49,976 bases of DNA, taken from positions 1 to 49,976 of the forward strand of contig NZ_QJTJ01000025.1 of assembly GCF_003217295.1 (NCBI RefSeq), read 5' to 3'. The notes below the pieces were generated by a model. The model was not told the DNA's origin, did no database searches, and saw nothing but the letters and a program-made list of their open reading frames with translations. The DNA comes from Ureibacillus chungkukjangi. GTDB lineage: Bacteria; Bacillota; Bacilli; Bacillales_A; Planococcaceae. The translations under genes and the position numbers were made by a program. Below are positions 39,874 to 49,976 of this stretch, piece by piece (position 1 is the stretch's first letter; every line of letters begins with the position of its first letter).

Positions 39874-42800
39874 AATCATCAATATGTCTCTTATATCCTC
39901 TTCTGTTAGAGTTGGTGAGACTTTCGCATCTGTCTCAACAACCTCAGAAATAAGATCTCTCTTTTTTCCTTGGAGCACATTCATCTTCTCTTCAATGGTC
40001 CCTTTTGCTACCATCTTAATAACCTGAACATCATTTTTCTGCCCCATTCGATAAGCACGATCTGCTGCTTGATCTTCTACAGCTGGATTCCACCATAGAT
40101 CATACAAAATTACGGTATCTGCACCAGTGAGGTTCAAACCAGTACCACCAGCTTTTAAGGAAATTAAAAAGAGATTTTCTTCCCCATCATTAAATCGATT
40201 ACATAAATCCACTCGTTCTTCAGAGGGGGTTTGTCCATCCAGATAGAAATACGTTTCCCCACGAATCGTGAGCTCTCTCCCAATAAGCTCTAGCATTTTA
40301 GTAAATTGGGAAAAAATCAAAACCCTTCTACCAGATGCTCTAGACTCCTCAAGAATTTGTAGGAGCTGTTCAAACTTGGCAGATCCTCCCTTATAGCCTT
40401 CAACAAACAAAGCTGGATGACAGCAAATTTGGCGCAGTCTTGTAAGTCCAGCTAAGATTCGAATTCGATTCTTCTGGAAGGTCTCTTTATCGAGATGCTT
40501 TAATGCATCATTTCTTAGCTTAGCTAAAAGAGCCGTATAGAGTTTTTTCTGCTCAGGAAGCAGCTCGGAGATATCAAGCTGTTCATACTTTTCTGGTAGC
40601 TCTGGTAATACATCCGATTTAACACGTCGAAGCAGGAATGGTCGTACCCTGCGAGCAATCGATTTTCTTGCTAGATGACTGTATTCCTCAAGCCCCTGGA
40701 AAAGCTGTGGGAATACAACATGATAGAGTGACCATAGCTCTTCAAGTGAATTTTCAATTGGCGTTCCTGTTAAACCAAATCTATTTTTGGCCTTTATTTT
40801 TTTCACTGTTCGAGCTGTTTGAGTATATGGATTTTTAAAGCTTTGAGCCTCATCAAAAAACACAGTATGGAACGCTTGCTTTTCATACCAATTACTATCT
40901 TTTCGCAGCAATGGATAGGATGTAATGATGACATCCACCACATCCACTTCCTGCAATAGCTTTTCTCTCTCCGTCTTTTTTCCATCTATAATTATGGCCT
41001 CAAGCTCTGGCGCAAATGTACCGATTTCATGGAGCCAGTTATAGGTTAAAGACGAAGGACAAACGATAAGTACCGGAAGCTTTTGTTCGCGGATATTAGC
41101 AAGCTCAGAGACAATGAACGTAATGCTTTGCACCGTCTTTCCAAGCCCCATATCATCTGCTAGAATCCCTCCAAAACCGTAGCTTGCAAGTGCCTTCATC
41201 CATTTAAATCCTTGCTTTTGATAATCCCTTAGTATCGCATTTAAACTTTCTGGGACATCAAAATCCAAGCTTTCTGGCTGCAATAATTGATCAACGAATT
41301 GTCGGAAGGATTGTTCAGGCGAGAAAACTTCACTTTGATCTATTAAATCAAAAAATTTCAGTCCCTCTATAATCGGCATATCTAAACTAGACTCAAAACC
41401 ATCCTCCTGAGCTGGAACTGCCGATAAAAAACGGCGCACCTCTTCCATTTCCTTGGATTCTAGCGACAGCAATGAGCCACTCGGTAGACGGTAATATTTC
41501 TGTTTGATTTTTAGGGCTTTAAGCATTTCCTTAATGTGCTTATCTGCTATACCGTCCATCTCGAACTTAAACTCTAACCAATCCGTTCTATCTTTTGGAA
41601 CCTTCACTCTTATTTTCGGAAAGGCATTTTCTCGAACAATACGAACCCGTACAGCAGTAGTTGCATAAACTTGTGCAAGCTTTTGAAGCTTTGGAACAGT
41701 GTGATAAAGAAATTCATACTCCAACTCCTCATTTTGCATATAATAGCCGCCTTCAGTAATCGTAAATCCACTGTCCACCATTAGCTCTAAGATTTCATCT
41801 TCTTTAGCAAGATCGCGAACTATCAGTGGACCAATAGGGGTTTCACGGCTTTCTAATGGCTGAATGATCATGTTTTCATAATGGAATTCTAGACCTGCAA
41901 GTAGTCTATTTTTTAAACGGTCCAGGTAAACCTTAACAACAAGAGGAGTTTTCATAAAACGTTCTGTTACGCCTCTAGATAGCTGTACATTTCCGACTTT
42001 TTTCAAGCCTGGCACCACTTTTTTCATAAAAAAATCAATTTGATCTTTATTTATCGGTATGACGTTGGCTGATGGGGCTACCACCATCTTCTTTAGCTGA
42101 ACTAATCGATCACAGTCCTGTCCGTCTAATTGATAGATTTTGCCCTCACTGAGGACGACATTATAAGCATCAATAATTATTAATTTATTAAACCCCTTCA
42201 TATGGAGCTGAAAATTTTGCTGATCCTCCACCAAATAAAAGCTTATCGGAGGAGGATCATCCTGAAATTTTAGGCTGGTATAAGAAAAGTCCTCCTGCTC
42301 CAATGTTACAAATGGTACGTTTAATAGTATTGGCTTTAGCTTGGTCCATGCAGATGGAGGGATCAGTAAAATTTCTTGACTCACTGTGAACCCGCTCACA
42401 TCTGATTTTGTCTCTAAATAGACGCTTTCATCATGGGCAACATGAATTAACTGATGAATCAGTGCATCTACTTCAGTTGCAAAGCATTGTAAGTCTGGAT
42501 TATATTTCACTGATGGTGAGATATAACTATTCTTCCCATTACGAACATCCCTTAAAAACTGTCGGATATCTTGGACCTTTACTGAAGCAATATCTAGTTC
42601 AATTCCAAATAAATACTCTTCTTTATGAATTAATAATGGCTTTATATTAAAACGCGCTTCTATCATTTCTCGCTTCTCAAAATGACGCTGATGTCCACTT
42701 TTCCGACTCTTTTCCTGAGTAAAAAGTGTCATGAAATCATCTGTTAGCTCATGTTCTTTTGAGCGGTCTATATGTAAATTACTAGGAGCAATCCCTTGTT

Positions 42801-43080
42801 TCTTCATTTCATAAAGAGAGATTAGTACTGCTGCAATATGCTGACAGCTGTGCCTAAAATTCGGTAGGGTTGGACAACTACAAGAGGCTTGAAATCCACC
42901 ATTTCTGGCTTTTTCAACCTTGACATGAAAGTCCTCTGTTCCTTTGACTGTAGCCTCGCAAACCTCCGAGGAATGGTTGCTTATTTTAACTTTTCCCGCA
43001 CGATAAAAAGAGTCCCCTCTTTTAAAGGAGAAGGCACCACACATATCTTTAATGGTTTTTAAATTTAATTGGATATCCAT
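39871..43080 (-). CDS. SWIM zinc-finger SNF2-family helicase (YwqA-like)
   Basis: 1069 residues. An N-terminal SWIM zinc finger has the C-x-C and C-x-H pairs (SCSCPTLP, then SCQHIAAVL, about 65-85). A long SNF2-associated region follows, then the Swi2/Snf2 ATPase from about 610: Walker A in DDMGLGKTVQS, motif II FFDEAQSFKN, GLTGTPIENSLEELWSL, and the C-terminal lobe with LISLKAGGTGLNLTGAD and RAYRMGQKNDVQ. It is related to B. subtilis YwqA. Such proteins move along or remodel DNA or RNA-polymerase complexes; the exact role in bacilli is not known. ATG after AAAGGGGCAG. Confidence 0.88.
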   Translation of the reverse strand: MDIQLNLKTIKDMCGAFSFKRGDSFYRAGKVKISNHSSEVCEATVKGTEDFHVKVEKARNGGFQASCSCPTLPNFRHSCQHIAAVLISLYEMKKQGIAPSNLHIDRSKEHELTDDFMTLFTQEKSRKSGHQRHFEKREMIEARFNIKPLLIHKEEYLFGIELDIASVKVQDIRQFLRDVRNGKNSYISPSVKYNPDLQCFATEVDALIHQLIHVAHDESVYLETKSDVSGFTVSQEILLIPPSAWTKLKPILLNVPFVTLEQEDFSYTSLKFQDDPPPISFYLVEDQQNFQLHMKGFNKLIIIDAYNVVLSEGKIYQLDGQDCDRLVQLKKMVVAPSANVIPINKDQIDFFMKKVVPGLKKVGNVQLSRGVTERFMKTPLVVKVYLDRLKNRLLAGLEFHYENMIIQPLESRETPIGPLIVRDLAKEDEILELMVDSGFTITEGGYYMQNEELEYEFLYHTVPKLQKLAQVYATTAVRVRIVRENAFPKIRVKVPKDRTDWLEFKFEMDGIADKHIKEMLKALKIKQKYYRLPSGSLLSLESKEMEEVRRFLSAVPAQEDGFESSLDMPIIEGLKFFDLIDQSEVFSPEQSFRQFVDQLLQPESLDFDVPESLNAILRDYQKQGFKWMKALASYGFGGILADDMGLGKTVQSITFIVSELANIREQKLPVLIVCPSSLTYNWLHEIGTFAPELEAIIIDGKKTEREKLLQEVDVVDVIITSYPLLRKDSNWYEKQAFHTVFFDEAQSFKNPYTQTARTVKKIKAKNRFGLTGTPIENSLEELWSLYHVVFPQLFQGLEEYSHLARKSIARRVRPFLLRRVKSDVLPELPEKYEQLDISELLPEQKKLYTALLAKLRNDALKHLDKETFQKNRIRILAGLTRLRQICCHPALFVEGYKGGSAKFEQLLQILEESRASGRRVLIFSQFTKMLELIGRELTIRGETYFYLDGQTPSEERVDLCNRFNDGEENLFLISLKAGGTGLNLTGADTVILYDLWWNPAVEDQAADRAYRMGQKNDVQVIKMVAKGTIEEKMNVLQGKKRDLISEVVETDAKVSPTLTEEDIRDILMI

Positions 43081-43236
43081 GTAGACTGCCCCTTTCTAGA
43101 GTGGTTTTAGATTATTTTAACATGGAATTGGAAAGTGTTCGAGAAATGGAGATAGTATGTAGGAAAAGTACCATTTATATAAAATAACGTCTACAAGACA
43201 ATCCATAATAATATTAGTTGCCCACTCATAATACAT

Positions 43237-43268
43237 AAAAAGAAGAATCCCAATGGAATTCTTCTTTT
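43237..43268 (-). terminator. Intrinsic terminator of the SLH nuclease gene
   Basis: AAAAGAAGAAT and ATTCTTCTTTT pair around a short loop, followed by T-rich sequence on the minus strand. Confidence 0.8.
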
Positions 43269-43284
43269 CAGCTGAAAATGTTAT

Positions 43285-46200
43285 TTATTTAGTAAAGTCG
43301 ATTTGTACCATTAGTGGATCATGGTCACTTGCACGGCCAGCTTCTTCAGTAAAGTCAGCATTGACGTGTAAAATATCAAGAATTGACTTCGCTCTTAAAT
43401 TATCTGATACAAAAATGTGGTCAAGTGCCTGTGAATTACCTTGGTACGTATAAGAATAACGATCATTTTCATTCAAAGTATTAATCATATTAAACATTGA
43501 TTCATTTTCGCCTTCAAAGATTTGCAGTGCAGGTGTCCATTGGAAGTCATTGAAATCACCAACAGCAACAATATTAGCATTTGGATTCGCTGTTTGAATT
43601 GTTTCTACGAAGCCACGCACAACTTGTGCAATATCTTTACGCTGGGCTTCACTTCCTAATACCGCCGGTTGTTGCGTACCAAATAACGGTGAATCTCCAC
43701 CCTTTGAATTCCAGTGGTTTACAATTACAATGACCTGTTCACCATTAAAAGTGAACTCTGCTGCAAGTGGCTTGCGGCTACTATTAAATGCAGAACTAGT
43801 AGGATCAATTCGTCCTGGATTTAATGTTAATTGTCCATCTTCATAAGCTGTTGACTGATTAGCCGTACCAGAAACCGCATTAGCTGGTAATGAAACTCTC
43901 TCTGGATTGTATAAGAATCCAACTCGGATATTTCCTCCTGGAGCCCCACCATCTTGATTGTATTCAGGATCAATATTCACATATTTATAAGTTGGACCGC
44001 CAGCTGCTATAATGGCATCAATTAGTTTTTGATAGCTTTCGTCTGCAGCAGAAGATCCTGATGCAGTTGCCCCATCATTATCTTGCATTTCTGTTACTCC
44101 AATAATATCCGGTGAATTTAATCCATTTACAAATGCTTCAGCAATATTCCTAACTTTAGTTGCATTTGAATTCGCAGAAAAGTTTTCTAAATTATAAGAT
44201 GCAATTGTTAATTTACCATCAGCTTCTACTATAGAAGTCGTTTCTTTTTGAATATTACCTGCTGTCGTTTTAAATGAAGATTGATCTACGTAAACCTTAA
44301 AGTTTGAATATCCATAGTTTACAAAACCAATTACAGGGGCATCTACAGAATCTCCCGTATTAATATTGCCACCATTGCTAACTTCTTTTTCACCATTAAA
44401 CAGTTTAAATTGGATACGTTCAGCATTCGCGTCATTCTCACCAAGTAATAAACCACCGTTTAATGTTGTGGCTTTTACTTCATCAAATACAGTAATAATT
44501 TCACCATACTCTTCTGGAGAAACCACACGTAGTTTCGATGCTGTATCCGCGCCAATCTGTACACGCATCCCCTCTAAGCTTTCCCAATAATCAATTGCAT
44601 CTGTTGCTGGAGTATAGGTATCAAAACCATTAGTATCAATTTCTGCAGGAATGTCATCAGAAGTAATAATGATTGGTTTTGGTAATTCTGCATTTTCTTC
44701 TATAATTTTAATTGAACCCTTTGTTGCATTTAATTCAGTAACAGTTAAATCTGTATAAGCATCAGCATAACCATCAATGCGATACTCATCTACTACACCT
44801 GTGATGCTGACTAAATTACCAACCTTAAACGGATAGCTGGTAGCTGCACTTCCAGCAAAAACAACAATACCTTCTGAAGTATTAGGGTCGTTATCTACCT
44901 CTGAATCCGGTGTTTGCATATGGAAGTATTGTTGCCCATTTAGTTCATACATTGAAGTAATGATTCCTTCAATACCTTCAACTGCCATACCATTCATCGG
45001 TGAAGTATGACCGAGACCCTGGATATCGCTGATAGAGAGATTACCATCATATACATCATATGTGATAGTAAAAGTATCACTATTAGAGAAGCCATCCTTC
45101 ACCGCTATTGCTTTCAAAGTCGTTTTTTCTTCAATTACAATTGGTGCAGTATATTCAGTCCCTTTATCTACAGTTGGTTCTGAGCCATCAGTAGTGTAGT
45201 ATATTTTCGCCCCTTCAGTTAAAGTAGTTAACTTAACTTCAGTGCCAGTTGGGATAGAAGTAGATGTTGTAGAAGCCACAACACTTCTTACTTTTGAAGC
45301 ATCCTCAACTACATCTTCTACACCACGTGGAATAATTTGGAACGCTCCATTGTATTCTTGGATAATACCAGTGATTAGATTATAGGTTTTCCCTGCTTCA
45401 AGACCAAGCACAGTATTTTCATCACGTACGATAAACGAAGTACCCGCTTCGTCTTCTGCAGCAAAATTACCTGAGCCATTATCTTTTATTATTTTCACAT
45501 TTTTAACAATGGCTAACTTTGATTCATTTTCCTCTTTTAAATCAGCACCAGTGTACTCTATTGGTGCAACTTCTTTACTTCCAACACTCTCAACTAATGC
45601 TGGACTTTGTAATTGTAACAAACCGTTATATTCAGTCAATTTACCCTTAACAACAATTTCATCACCAACATTAACATTTTCAGCCAAGCCATATAATGCG
45701 ATTGCTCCCGTTTCATCTTGGATATGAATTGTATTTTTCAACTTCCCTGTAACAACACCTTGAATTTGCACTTCACCAGTTCCTAATGCACGAGCATCCG
45801 CCATTGAAATTGTTTCTAATTGTTCAGGAATATACGGATGTGCACCTAAGTTATCAAAAACATCTTTACCTAAGTTTATCCATTCTGTTTCAAATGAAAA
45901 TGCATCATTAGGATTTTTATCTCCAGATATTATAGATTCTTTACGTACGAGGGTAACATCTTTTGCAAAGTCTGCCGATGAACCAATTTGACCTATAGAA
46001 TCTATAATTTCTCCATTTTTCTTAAGAACAAATGGATCGTTACCATTATGATTAATAACTGTTGAATTTCCTATACCACCTACACCTGCTAAAGTCTTAA
46101 TTTCATCACTAGCTTGATTATGATATAAAATTAGTGTTTTACCAGCTTCTAGAGTACCCGTTAAAGTGAGTGATTTCGGATTATCTGCTTTCCCATCAGA

Positions 46201-49200
46201 ATATAGTTCTAAAGAGTATTGTGTTAAATCAAGTGTCTCATTTGAATTGTTATATAACTCTAATGCTTTATTGTAACTTCCGCCCTCAATATATTGAGAA
46301 ATAATTAAATCTGATTCTTGCTCTGGAACTGGTTCAGTTTCTTTTACATCAACAATTCTTCCTTCAATTTCTGTTGGAATTGTTTCTAGAGATTTTAAGT
46401 GGTCTCTGAAGTTCTCCCAGTCAGATAAGCCTAAGTCCGTTACACGACCTTCTTTGTATGCCTCACCAAGCATGTCATAATTATCGCCACCTTTGGCAGT
46501 AAAGGCATTTGTTGCAACTGTGTATGTTTCACCATCTTTAATTTCTGTATATGAGCCATCTGCAGTCTTATAAGAAATTGAGATGATACGTTTGCCTTCT
46601 TCAGTTACAACGCCATCCTTCGTAGTTCTTGCTGGTTTGGACGAATCAAATTCAATTTTTGCACCAGCTACATGTAAGAATCCACCAAGTTCGTTTGGAT
46701 ATTGGCTTATGCTTAACTCAAAGGCAGCTTTTAGTTCTGCTCCCGTCACATCCATTAATGCAAGAGTATTACCAAATGGTAGTACTGAAATTACTTCACC
46801 AATTGTAATTGGACCTGCATTAATGCTTGAACGAATTCCACCACCATTTGTAAATGCCATTACAACATTTTCATCGTATTCTTTCGCTTTAGAAAGCATC
46901 CCATCAGTGATTAAATTACCTAATATTGTTTCATTTTTACGTACACTTAGTCCCTCAGGATTTGAGGCTTCGGCGCGAGGATTTGTCAGTGGTTCTGTAA
47001 GCGTAACGCCAATTTCAGTCTCATTTAGTTCTTGAACTTTTTCTTTATAAGGCTTTAAAATTTCTACAGCTTCTGCATCTTCTTCAAATTTAGAAACCTC
47101 TAACAGCTCATTTTCATACTCTTTTACAATTCCGTTCTCATCGAATGTTACATCCAAAGTCCCTAGGAAATCACTATATTGAAATGCTTGTACAATAACT
47201 GTTGGATCCTTTTCTTCCCCAGCTAAATTTTTATCAATTACTACAGCATCATCAAGTTGAGTATGGCTATGTCCCCCAACAATTACATCAATACCAGGTA
47301 CTGATTGTGCTAAAATTAAATCATTATCAATGGATGCATTATCATCGTAACCAATATGAGTTACAGCGATAATTTTATCTACATCCATATCTTCGAAGGC
47401 TTTAACAGCTTTTTCTGCTTCCGCGATATAATTTTTAAAGGCAATACTGCCTGGCGAGGAAATCCCTTTCGTCTCCTCAGTTGTTAGACCAAATATCCCA
47501 ACTTTTTCACCGTTAATTTCTTTCACAATTCCGTTATAGATTTTACCGTTTTCCGGTTCACTTGAGATTAAATCACTAAATAAGCCAGTAAATTTCTCAT
47601 CCGGTGTGAAATCAACATTTGACGATACAAATGAGAACTCCGCTCTTTTAACGAAATCAGCCAATGCCTGATGCCCTTCTGGACTTGAACCCAGGTCGAA
47701 TTCATGGTTACCAAAAGTCATTACATCATAGCCGATATAATTCATTAGCTTTAAGTCTGCTTCACCTTTAAATTCGTTAAAGTAAAGTGTTCCGCTAAAT
47801 ACGTCTCCAGCATCGATAAGCAGTGAGTTTGGTTTTTCTGCTCTTACTTGCTTAACTGCAGTTGCACGTTTTGGCGCCACATCCGTACGACCATGTGTAT
47901 CATTCGTGTGCATTATTGAAAGCTCGTATTTTGAGTCAATTTCTTGGATTTTATCAAGTGCAGCCTGAACTTTTACTAATCCAACAAAATCAGTATCTCG
48001 TGCTCCTGCATTCTTGGCAGCTGAGATTGCGAGCTGAGCAGCTTCAATAGCTGCTTTGACAGTAGCTTTATTCTCTCCAGTGATAGCATCTACTGCTGGG
48101 ATTGCTGCAATTTTTTGATTTGCAGTATTAATTAATGCTTGCTTTATTTGAGCTGAATTATTGCCACCTGTTGAACCACCTGAGCTTGGAGGCTGAGGAG
48201 TAACCGTTGCACCTGTCTCGTCTTTTATGTCCTTAATCTTATCTTTAATAGAGGAATAGTTTGATACAACATCCTCAACTTTAGAGTTTTTCGGAACTAC
48301 TAATCTATCAATTTGTACATTTACGCCAACCTCGACCTTTGTATCCTTGTTAGCAATGACAAATTCCTTTACCTTACCTGCTAGTTTCAATGCCAGTTCT
48401 ACTGCTTTTTCAACCTGGACTTGGTCAATTGAGCCAGTACCATTTATTTCAAGCTTTACTGTCACATTAATAGTTACTTTTTCTACATCTGCATTTACTT
48501 CTACCACTGAAACTTTTGCTGAAACCTTTACTTCTGGTATTTTTTTATCAGATGTCAGCTGAACATTATTTCGTTCAACTTGAACACCTTTAACTGATGA
48601 ATTTGTTAAGTTAACTTTTGGTCCTTCATTCGTGTTGGCAACAAAGGAGAATAATGCCGCTACAGGGCTAGATGCTGCATCACTAATAATTAACTGGCCA
48701 TCTGTAACTAAAACATTAGATGAAAAGTCTTTTGATACTTTATTTGTTAAAATTAAATCGCCTTTTACTTTAAGGTTATTTACTGCAATATAATCTCCAT
48801 TAACTGTCACATCACCTGCTATTGTTGCATTTCCACCATCAAATACAACAGATGCACCAGCTTTTCCTTCAGCATTTAATGTTAATGCTGTAATGCCAGT
48901 AATTTTGCCATTTTGAACTGTTGCAGTCATTTCAGCCCCTTTTAATGCATCGGCATTTTTTGTACTGAAAATTGATTTTAATGCTGCATCAAAAGTTAAC
49001 TTCCCTTCAGTAGTTTGAAGGCTAGAATTTGATAGATCTTCAATTGTAAACGAAACGGCTTTAGATGCATTCTCAGCACGCAATAAGAATTGTGCAAATT
49101 GACCACGCGTTACATTAGTAGAACCGCCAAATGTCGTTTTTGTATTACCAACTGTAATTCCGTTTTCAAATAATGCTGTGATGTATTGCTTGTAGTCTGG

Positions 49201-49689
49201 ATAAATATCAGTAAATGGAGTAACTGCTTCTGAGGATGCTTTTAATTCAAAGGCTTTGGTAAGGATTATCGCCATATGATTCCTGGTGATAGGCTTGCCC
49301 GAACCATAAGTGCCGTCTTCAAAACCGTTTATATATCCTGCATTTGCTAACGCTGCGATTGCACCATAATATGGATGAGCTGTTGAAACATCTTTAAAGT
49401 TTGGATTTTTTACATTCTTCGTTTCTAGTTTAAGTGCCCCAGCTAAAATAACTGCAGCTTGTCCACGTGTCAAACTATTATATGGTTTAAAATTTCCATC
49501 AGGAAATCCCTTTACTAACCCACGATCAACTAGATCAGCTACTGCATCAGCAAAATAATCATCTACTTTTACATCCGGAAAAGTTTTTCCGGCAGCTTCT
49601 GTAAGATTTGGTGTAGAAACTACTGAACTCGCAACTATAGTACCTGCTAGAGTAGCTATAAAGTATTTATTATTTCGTTTCTTCGACAT
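43285..49689 (-). CDS. SLH-anchored 5'-nucleotidase / extracellular nuclease fusion (2134 aa)
   Basis: Signal peptide (1-33), three SLH domains (about 35-205) for binding wall polymer, a beta-rich region (about 210-500), a helical linker (about 528-588), a metallophosphatase with HTNDTHGRTD (about 590) and GNHEFDLG, a 5_nucleotid_C domain (about 895-1080), a lamin-tail-like domain (about 1126-1240), an OB fold (about 1290-1400), a chitobiase-type domain (about 1466-1550, YYTTDGSEPT), a second OB fold, and a C-terminal exonuclease/endonuclease/phosphatase domain (about 1820-2134) with YNLENFS, VTEMQD, VNHWNSKGGD, GDFNDFQ and ASDHDPLMV. It should cut nucleic acids and remove phosphate from nucleotides at the surface. 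B. subtilis YhcR and ExeM-type nucleases share single halves. ATG after AAAAAGGGGC. Confidence 0.87.
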   Translation of the reverse strand: MSKKRNNKYFIATLAGTIVASSVVSTPNLTEAAGKTFPDVKVDDYFADAVADLVDRGLVKGFPDGNFKPYNSLTRGQAAVILAGALKLETKNVKNPNFKDVSTAHPYYGAIAALANAGYINGFEDGTYGSGKPITRNHMAIILTKAFELKASSEAVTPFTDIYPDYKQYITALFENGITVGNTKTTFGGSTNVTRGQFAQFLLRAENASKAVSFTIEDLSNSSLQTTEGKLTFDAALKSIFSTKNADALKGAEMTATVQNGKITGITALTLNAEGKAGASVVFDGGNATIAGDVTVNGDYIAVNNLKVKGDLILTNKVSKDFSSNVLVTDGQLIISDAASSPVAALFSFVANTNEGPKVNLTNSSVKGVQVERNNVQLTSDKKIPEVKVSAKVSVVEVNADVEKVTINVTVKLEINGTGSIDQVQVEKAVELALKLAGKVKEFVIANKDTKVEVGVNVQIDRLVVPKNSKVEDVVSNYSSIKDKIKDIKDETGATVTPQPPSSGGSTGGNNSAQIKQALINTANQKIAAIPAVDAITGENKATVKAAIEAAQLAISAAKNAGARDTDFVGLVKVQAALDKIQEIDSKYELSIMHTNDTHGRTDVAPKRATAVKQVRAEKPNSLLIDAGDVFSGTLYFNEFKGEADLKLMNYIGYDVMTFGNHEFDLGSSPEGHQALADFVKRAEFSFVSSNVDFTPDEKFTGLFSDLISSEPENGKIYNGIVKEINGEKVGIFGLTTEETKGISSPGSIAFKNYIAEAEKAVKAFEDMDVDKIIAVTHIGYDDNASIDNDLILAQSVPGIDVIVGGHSHTQLDDAVVIDKNLAGEEKDPTVIVQAFQYSDFLGTLDVTFDENGIVKEYENELLEVSKFEEDAEAVEILKPYKEKVQELNETEIGVTLTEPLTNPRAEASNPEGLSVRKNETILGNLITDGMLSKAKEYDENVVMAFTNGGGIRSSINAGPITIGEVISVLPFGNTLALMDVTGAELKAAFELSISQYPNELGGFLHVAGAKIEFDSSKPARTTKDGVVTEEGKRIISISYKTADGSYTEIKDGETYTVATNAFTAKGGDNYDMLGEAYKEGRVTDLGLSDWENFRDHLKSLETIPTEIEGRIVDVKETEPVPEQESDLIISQYIEGGSYNKALELYNNSNETLDLTQYSLELYSDGKADNPKSLTLTGTLEAGKTLILYHNQASDEIKTLAGVGGIGNSTVINHNGNDPFVLKKNGEIIDSIGQIGSSADFAKDVTLVRKESIISGDKNPNDAFSFETEWINLGKDVFDNLGAHPYIPEQLETISMADARALGTGEVQIQGVVTGKLKNTIHIQDETGAIALYGLAENVNVGDEIVVKGKLTEYNGLLQLQSPALVESVGSKEVAPIEYTGADLKEENESKLAIVKNVKIIKDNGSGNFAAEDEAGTSFIVRDENTVLGLEAGKTYNLITGIIQEYNGAFQIIPRGVEDVVEDASKVRSVVASTTSTSIPTGTEVKLTTLTEGAKIYYTTDGSEPTVDKGTEYTAPIVIEEKTTLKAIAVKDGFSNSDTFTITYDVYDGNLSISDIQGLGHTSPMNGMAVEGIEGIITSMYELNGQQYFHMQTPDSEVDNDPNTSEGIVVFAGSAATSYPFKVGNLVSITGVVDEYRIDGYADAYTDLTVTELNATKGSIKIIEENAELPKPIIITSDDIPAEIDTNGFDTYTPATDAIDYWESLEGMRVQIGADTASKLRVVSPEEYGEIITVFDEVKATTLNGGLLLGENDANAERIQFKLFNGEKEVSNGGNINTGDSVDAPVIGFVNYGYSNFKVYVDQSSFKTTAGNIQKETTSIVEADGKLTIASYNLENFSANSNATKVRNIAEAFVNGLNSPDIIGVTEMQDNDGATASGSSAADESYQKLIDAIIAAGGPTYKYVNIDPEYNQDGGAPGGNIRVGFLYNPERVSLPANAVSGTANQSTAYEDGQLTLNPGRIDPTSSAFNSSRKPLAAEFTFNGEQVIVIVNHWNSKGGDSPLFGTQQPAVLGSEAQRKDIAQVVRGFVETIQTANPNANIVAVGDFNDFQWTPALQIFEGENESMFNMINTLNENDRYSYTYQGNSQALDHIFVSDNLRAKSILDILHVNADFTEEAGRASDHDPLMVQIDFTK

Positions 49690-49881
49690 AATTTAGCCCC
49701 TTTTTATTGGAATATTTTACTACTCAATTACCTTCTCTATATTAATAACTTATTGTGAAAAAAATTACATAGGTATTTTAATATTTTGTAAATTTTCAAA
49801 AACTTTTGTTAATAGTAGCTAAATAACTCTTTTAATCTAGCAAAATATTACAAATGAAAAGAACCTAGCACACTATTAAAG

Positions 49882-49976
49882 TAAAGTGTACCCTTTGTAA
49901 AGGACATTTTGAAAAAGAGCCTAGGCAACTTGTTGAAGCTGCTGTCTGTATTTTGCAGGCGGCAGCTTTTTTAAAT
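49882..49976. repeat. Right copy of the 95-bp inverted repeat
   Basis: Exact reverse complement of bases 1-95. The motif GTGTACCCTTTGTAAAGGAC starts at about 49886, probably the tip of the element; the preceding TAAA is shared by chance or as part of the target. The hairpin GCTGCTGTCTG / CAGGCGGCAGC is followed by TTTTTT reading out of the window, that is, into the element, where it would block transcription coming from the flank. Confidence 0.85.

Noticed and set aside
1..49976. tRNA, rRNA, prophage or plasmid replication genes
   Set aside because: No cloverleaf, rRNA block, integrase, phage structural or replication gene was recognised on either strand.

Overview
The window looks like a chromosomal contig from a low-GC, spore-forming Gram-positive bacterium of the Bacillaceae or Planococcaceae/Caryophanaceae (Lysinibacillus, Solibacillus or Psychrobacillus type). 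Reasons: AT-rich DNA, strong AGGAGG ribosome binding sites, many GTG/TTG starts, intrinsic terminators after most genes, SLH-domain surface protein, and long synteny with the yha-yhe-yhd-yhc-yhb part of the Bacillus subtilis map (hemZ, yheA, yheB, yheE, bmrCD/yheI-yheH, a yhdP-like gene, yhcZ-yhcY, trmL/cspR, queG/yhbA). The taxon is an inference. Both ends carry the same 95 bp in inverted orientation, so the contig probably stops at two copies of one repeated (IS-like) element.

Layout. 0.1-3.6 kb: a minus-strand glycan operon (GT2, GT4, pyruvyl transferase), divergent from two small DUF2642-like proteins that may be spore-surface linked. 3.7-15 kb: hemZ, yheA, yheB, yheE, an MFS exporter, and a heterodimeric ABC drug exporter behind a leader-peptide attenuator; then a CNNM/CorC-type transporter preceded by a 16-codon upstream ORF. 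15-24 kb: CDF cation exporter, YhcYZ-like two-component system, GntR regulator, DsbB/thioredoxin pair, RluA pseudouridine synthase, aldo/keto reductase, acyl-CoA ligase. 24-31 kb: two VOC (glyoxalase/dioxygenase) proteins separated by a 52-bp tandem repeat array, trmL, queG, a B3/4-domain protein, a DIP1984-like protein and an LD-carboxypeptidase. 31-40 kb is a signalling block: a hybrid kinase, CheR methyltransferase and REC-PP2C phosphatase matching the RsbK-RsbM-RsbY module of the Bacillus cereus group, a c-di-GMP-I riboswitch in front of a secreted DUF5667 protein, and a divergent GGDEF diguanylate cyclase broken by a one-base frameshift. 40-50 kb: a SWIM/SNF2 helicase and a 2134-residue SLH-anchored protein that fuses a 5'-nucleotidase to an exonuclease/endonuclease domain.

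How parts work together (inference). The hybrid kinase operon has a sigma-B-like promoter, so a general-stress loop is likely, although rsbV, rsbW and sigB are not in the window. The riboswitch and cyclase put production and reading of c-di-GMP side by side. The SLH protein could turn extracellular DNA into nucleosides and phosphate at the cell wall.

The least explained content is intergenic: a 52-bp tandem array, a 20-bp GATCAC array, a pair of about 200-bp inverted dispersed repeats with AAATTT palindromes, and a GC-rich cluster of nested palindromes.
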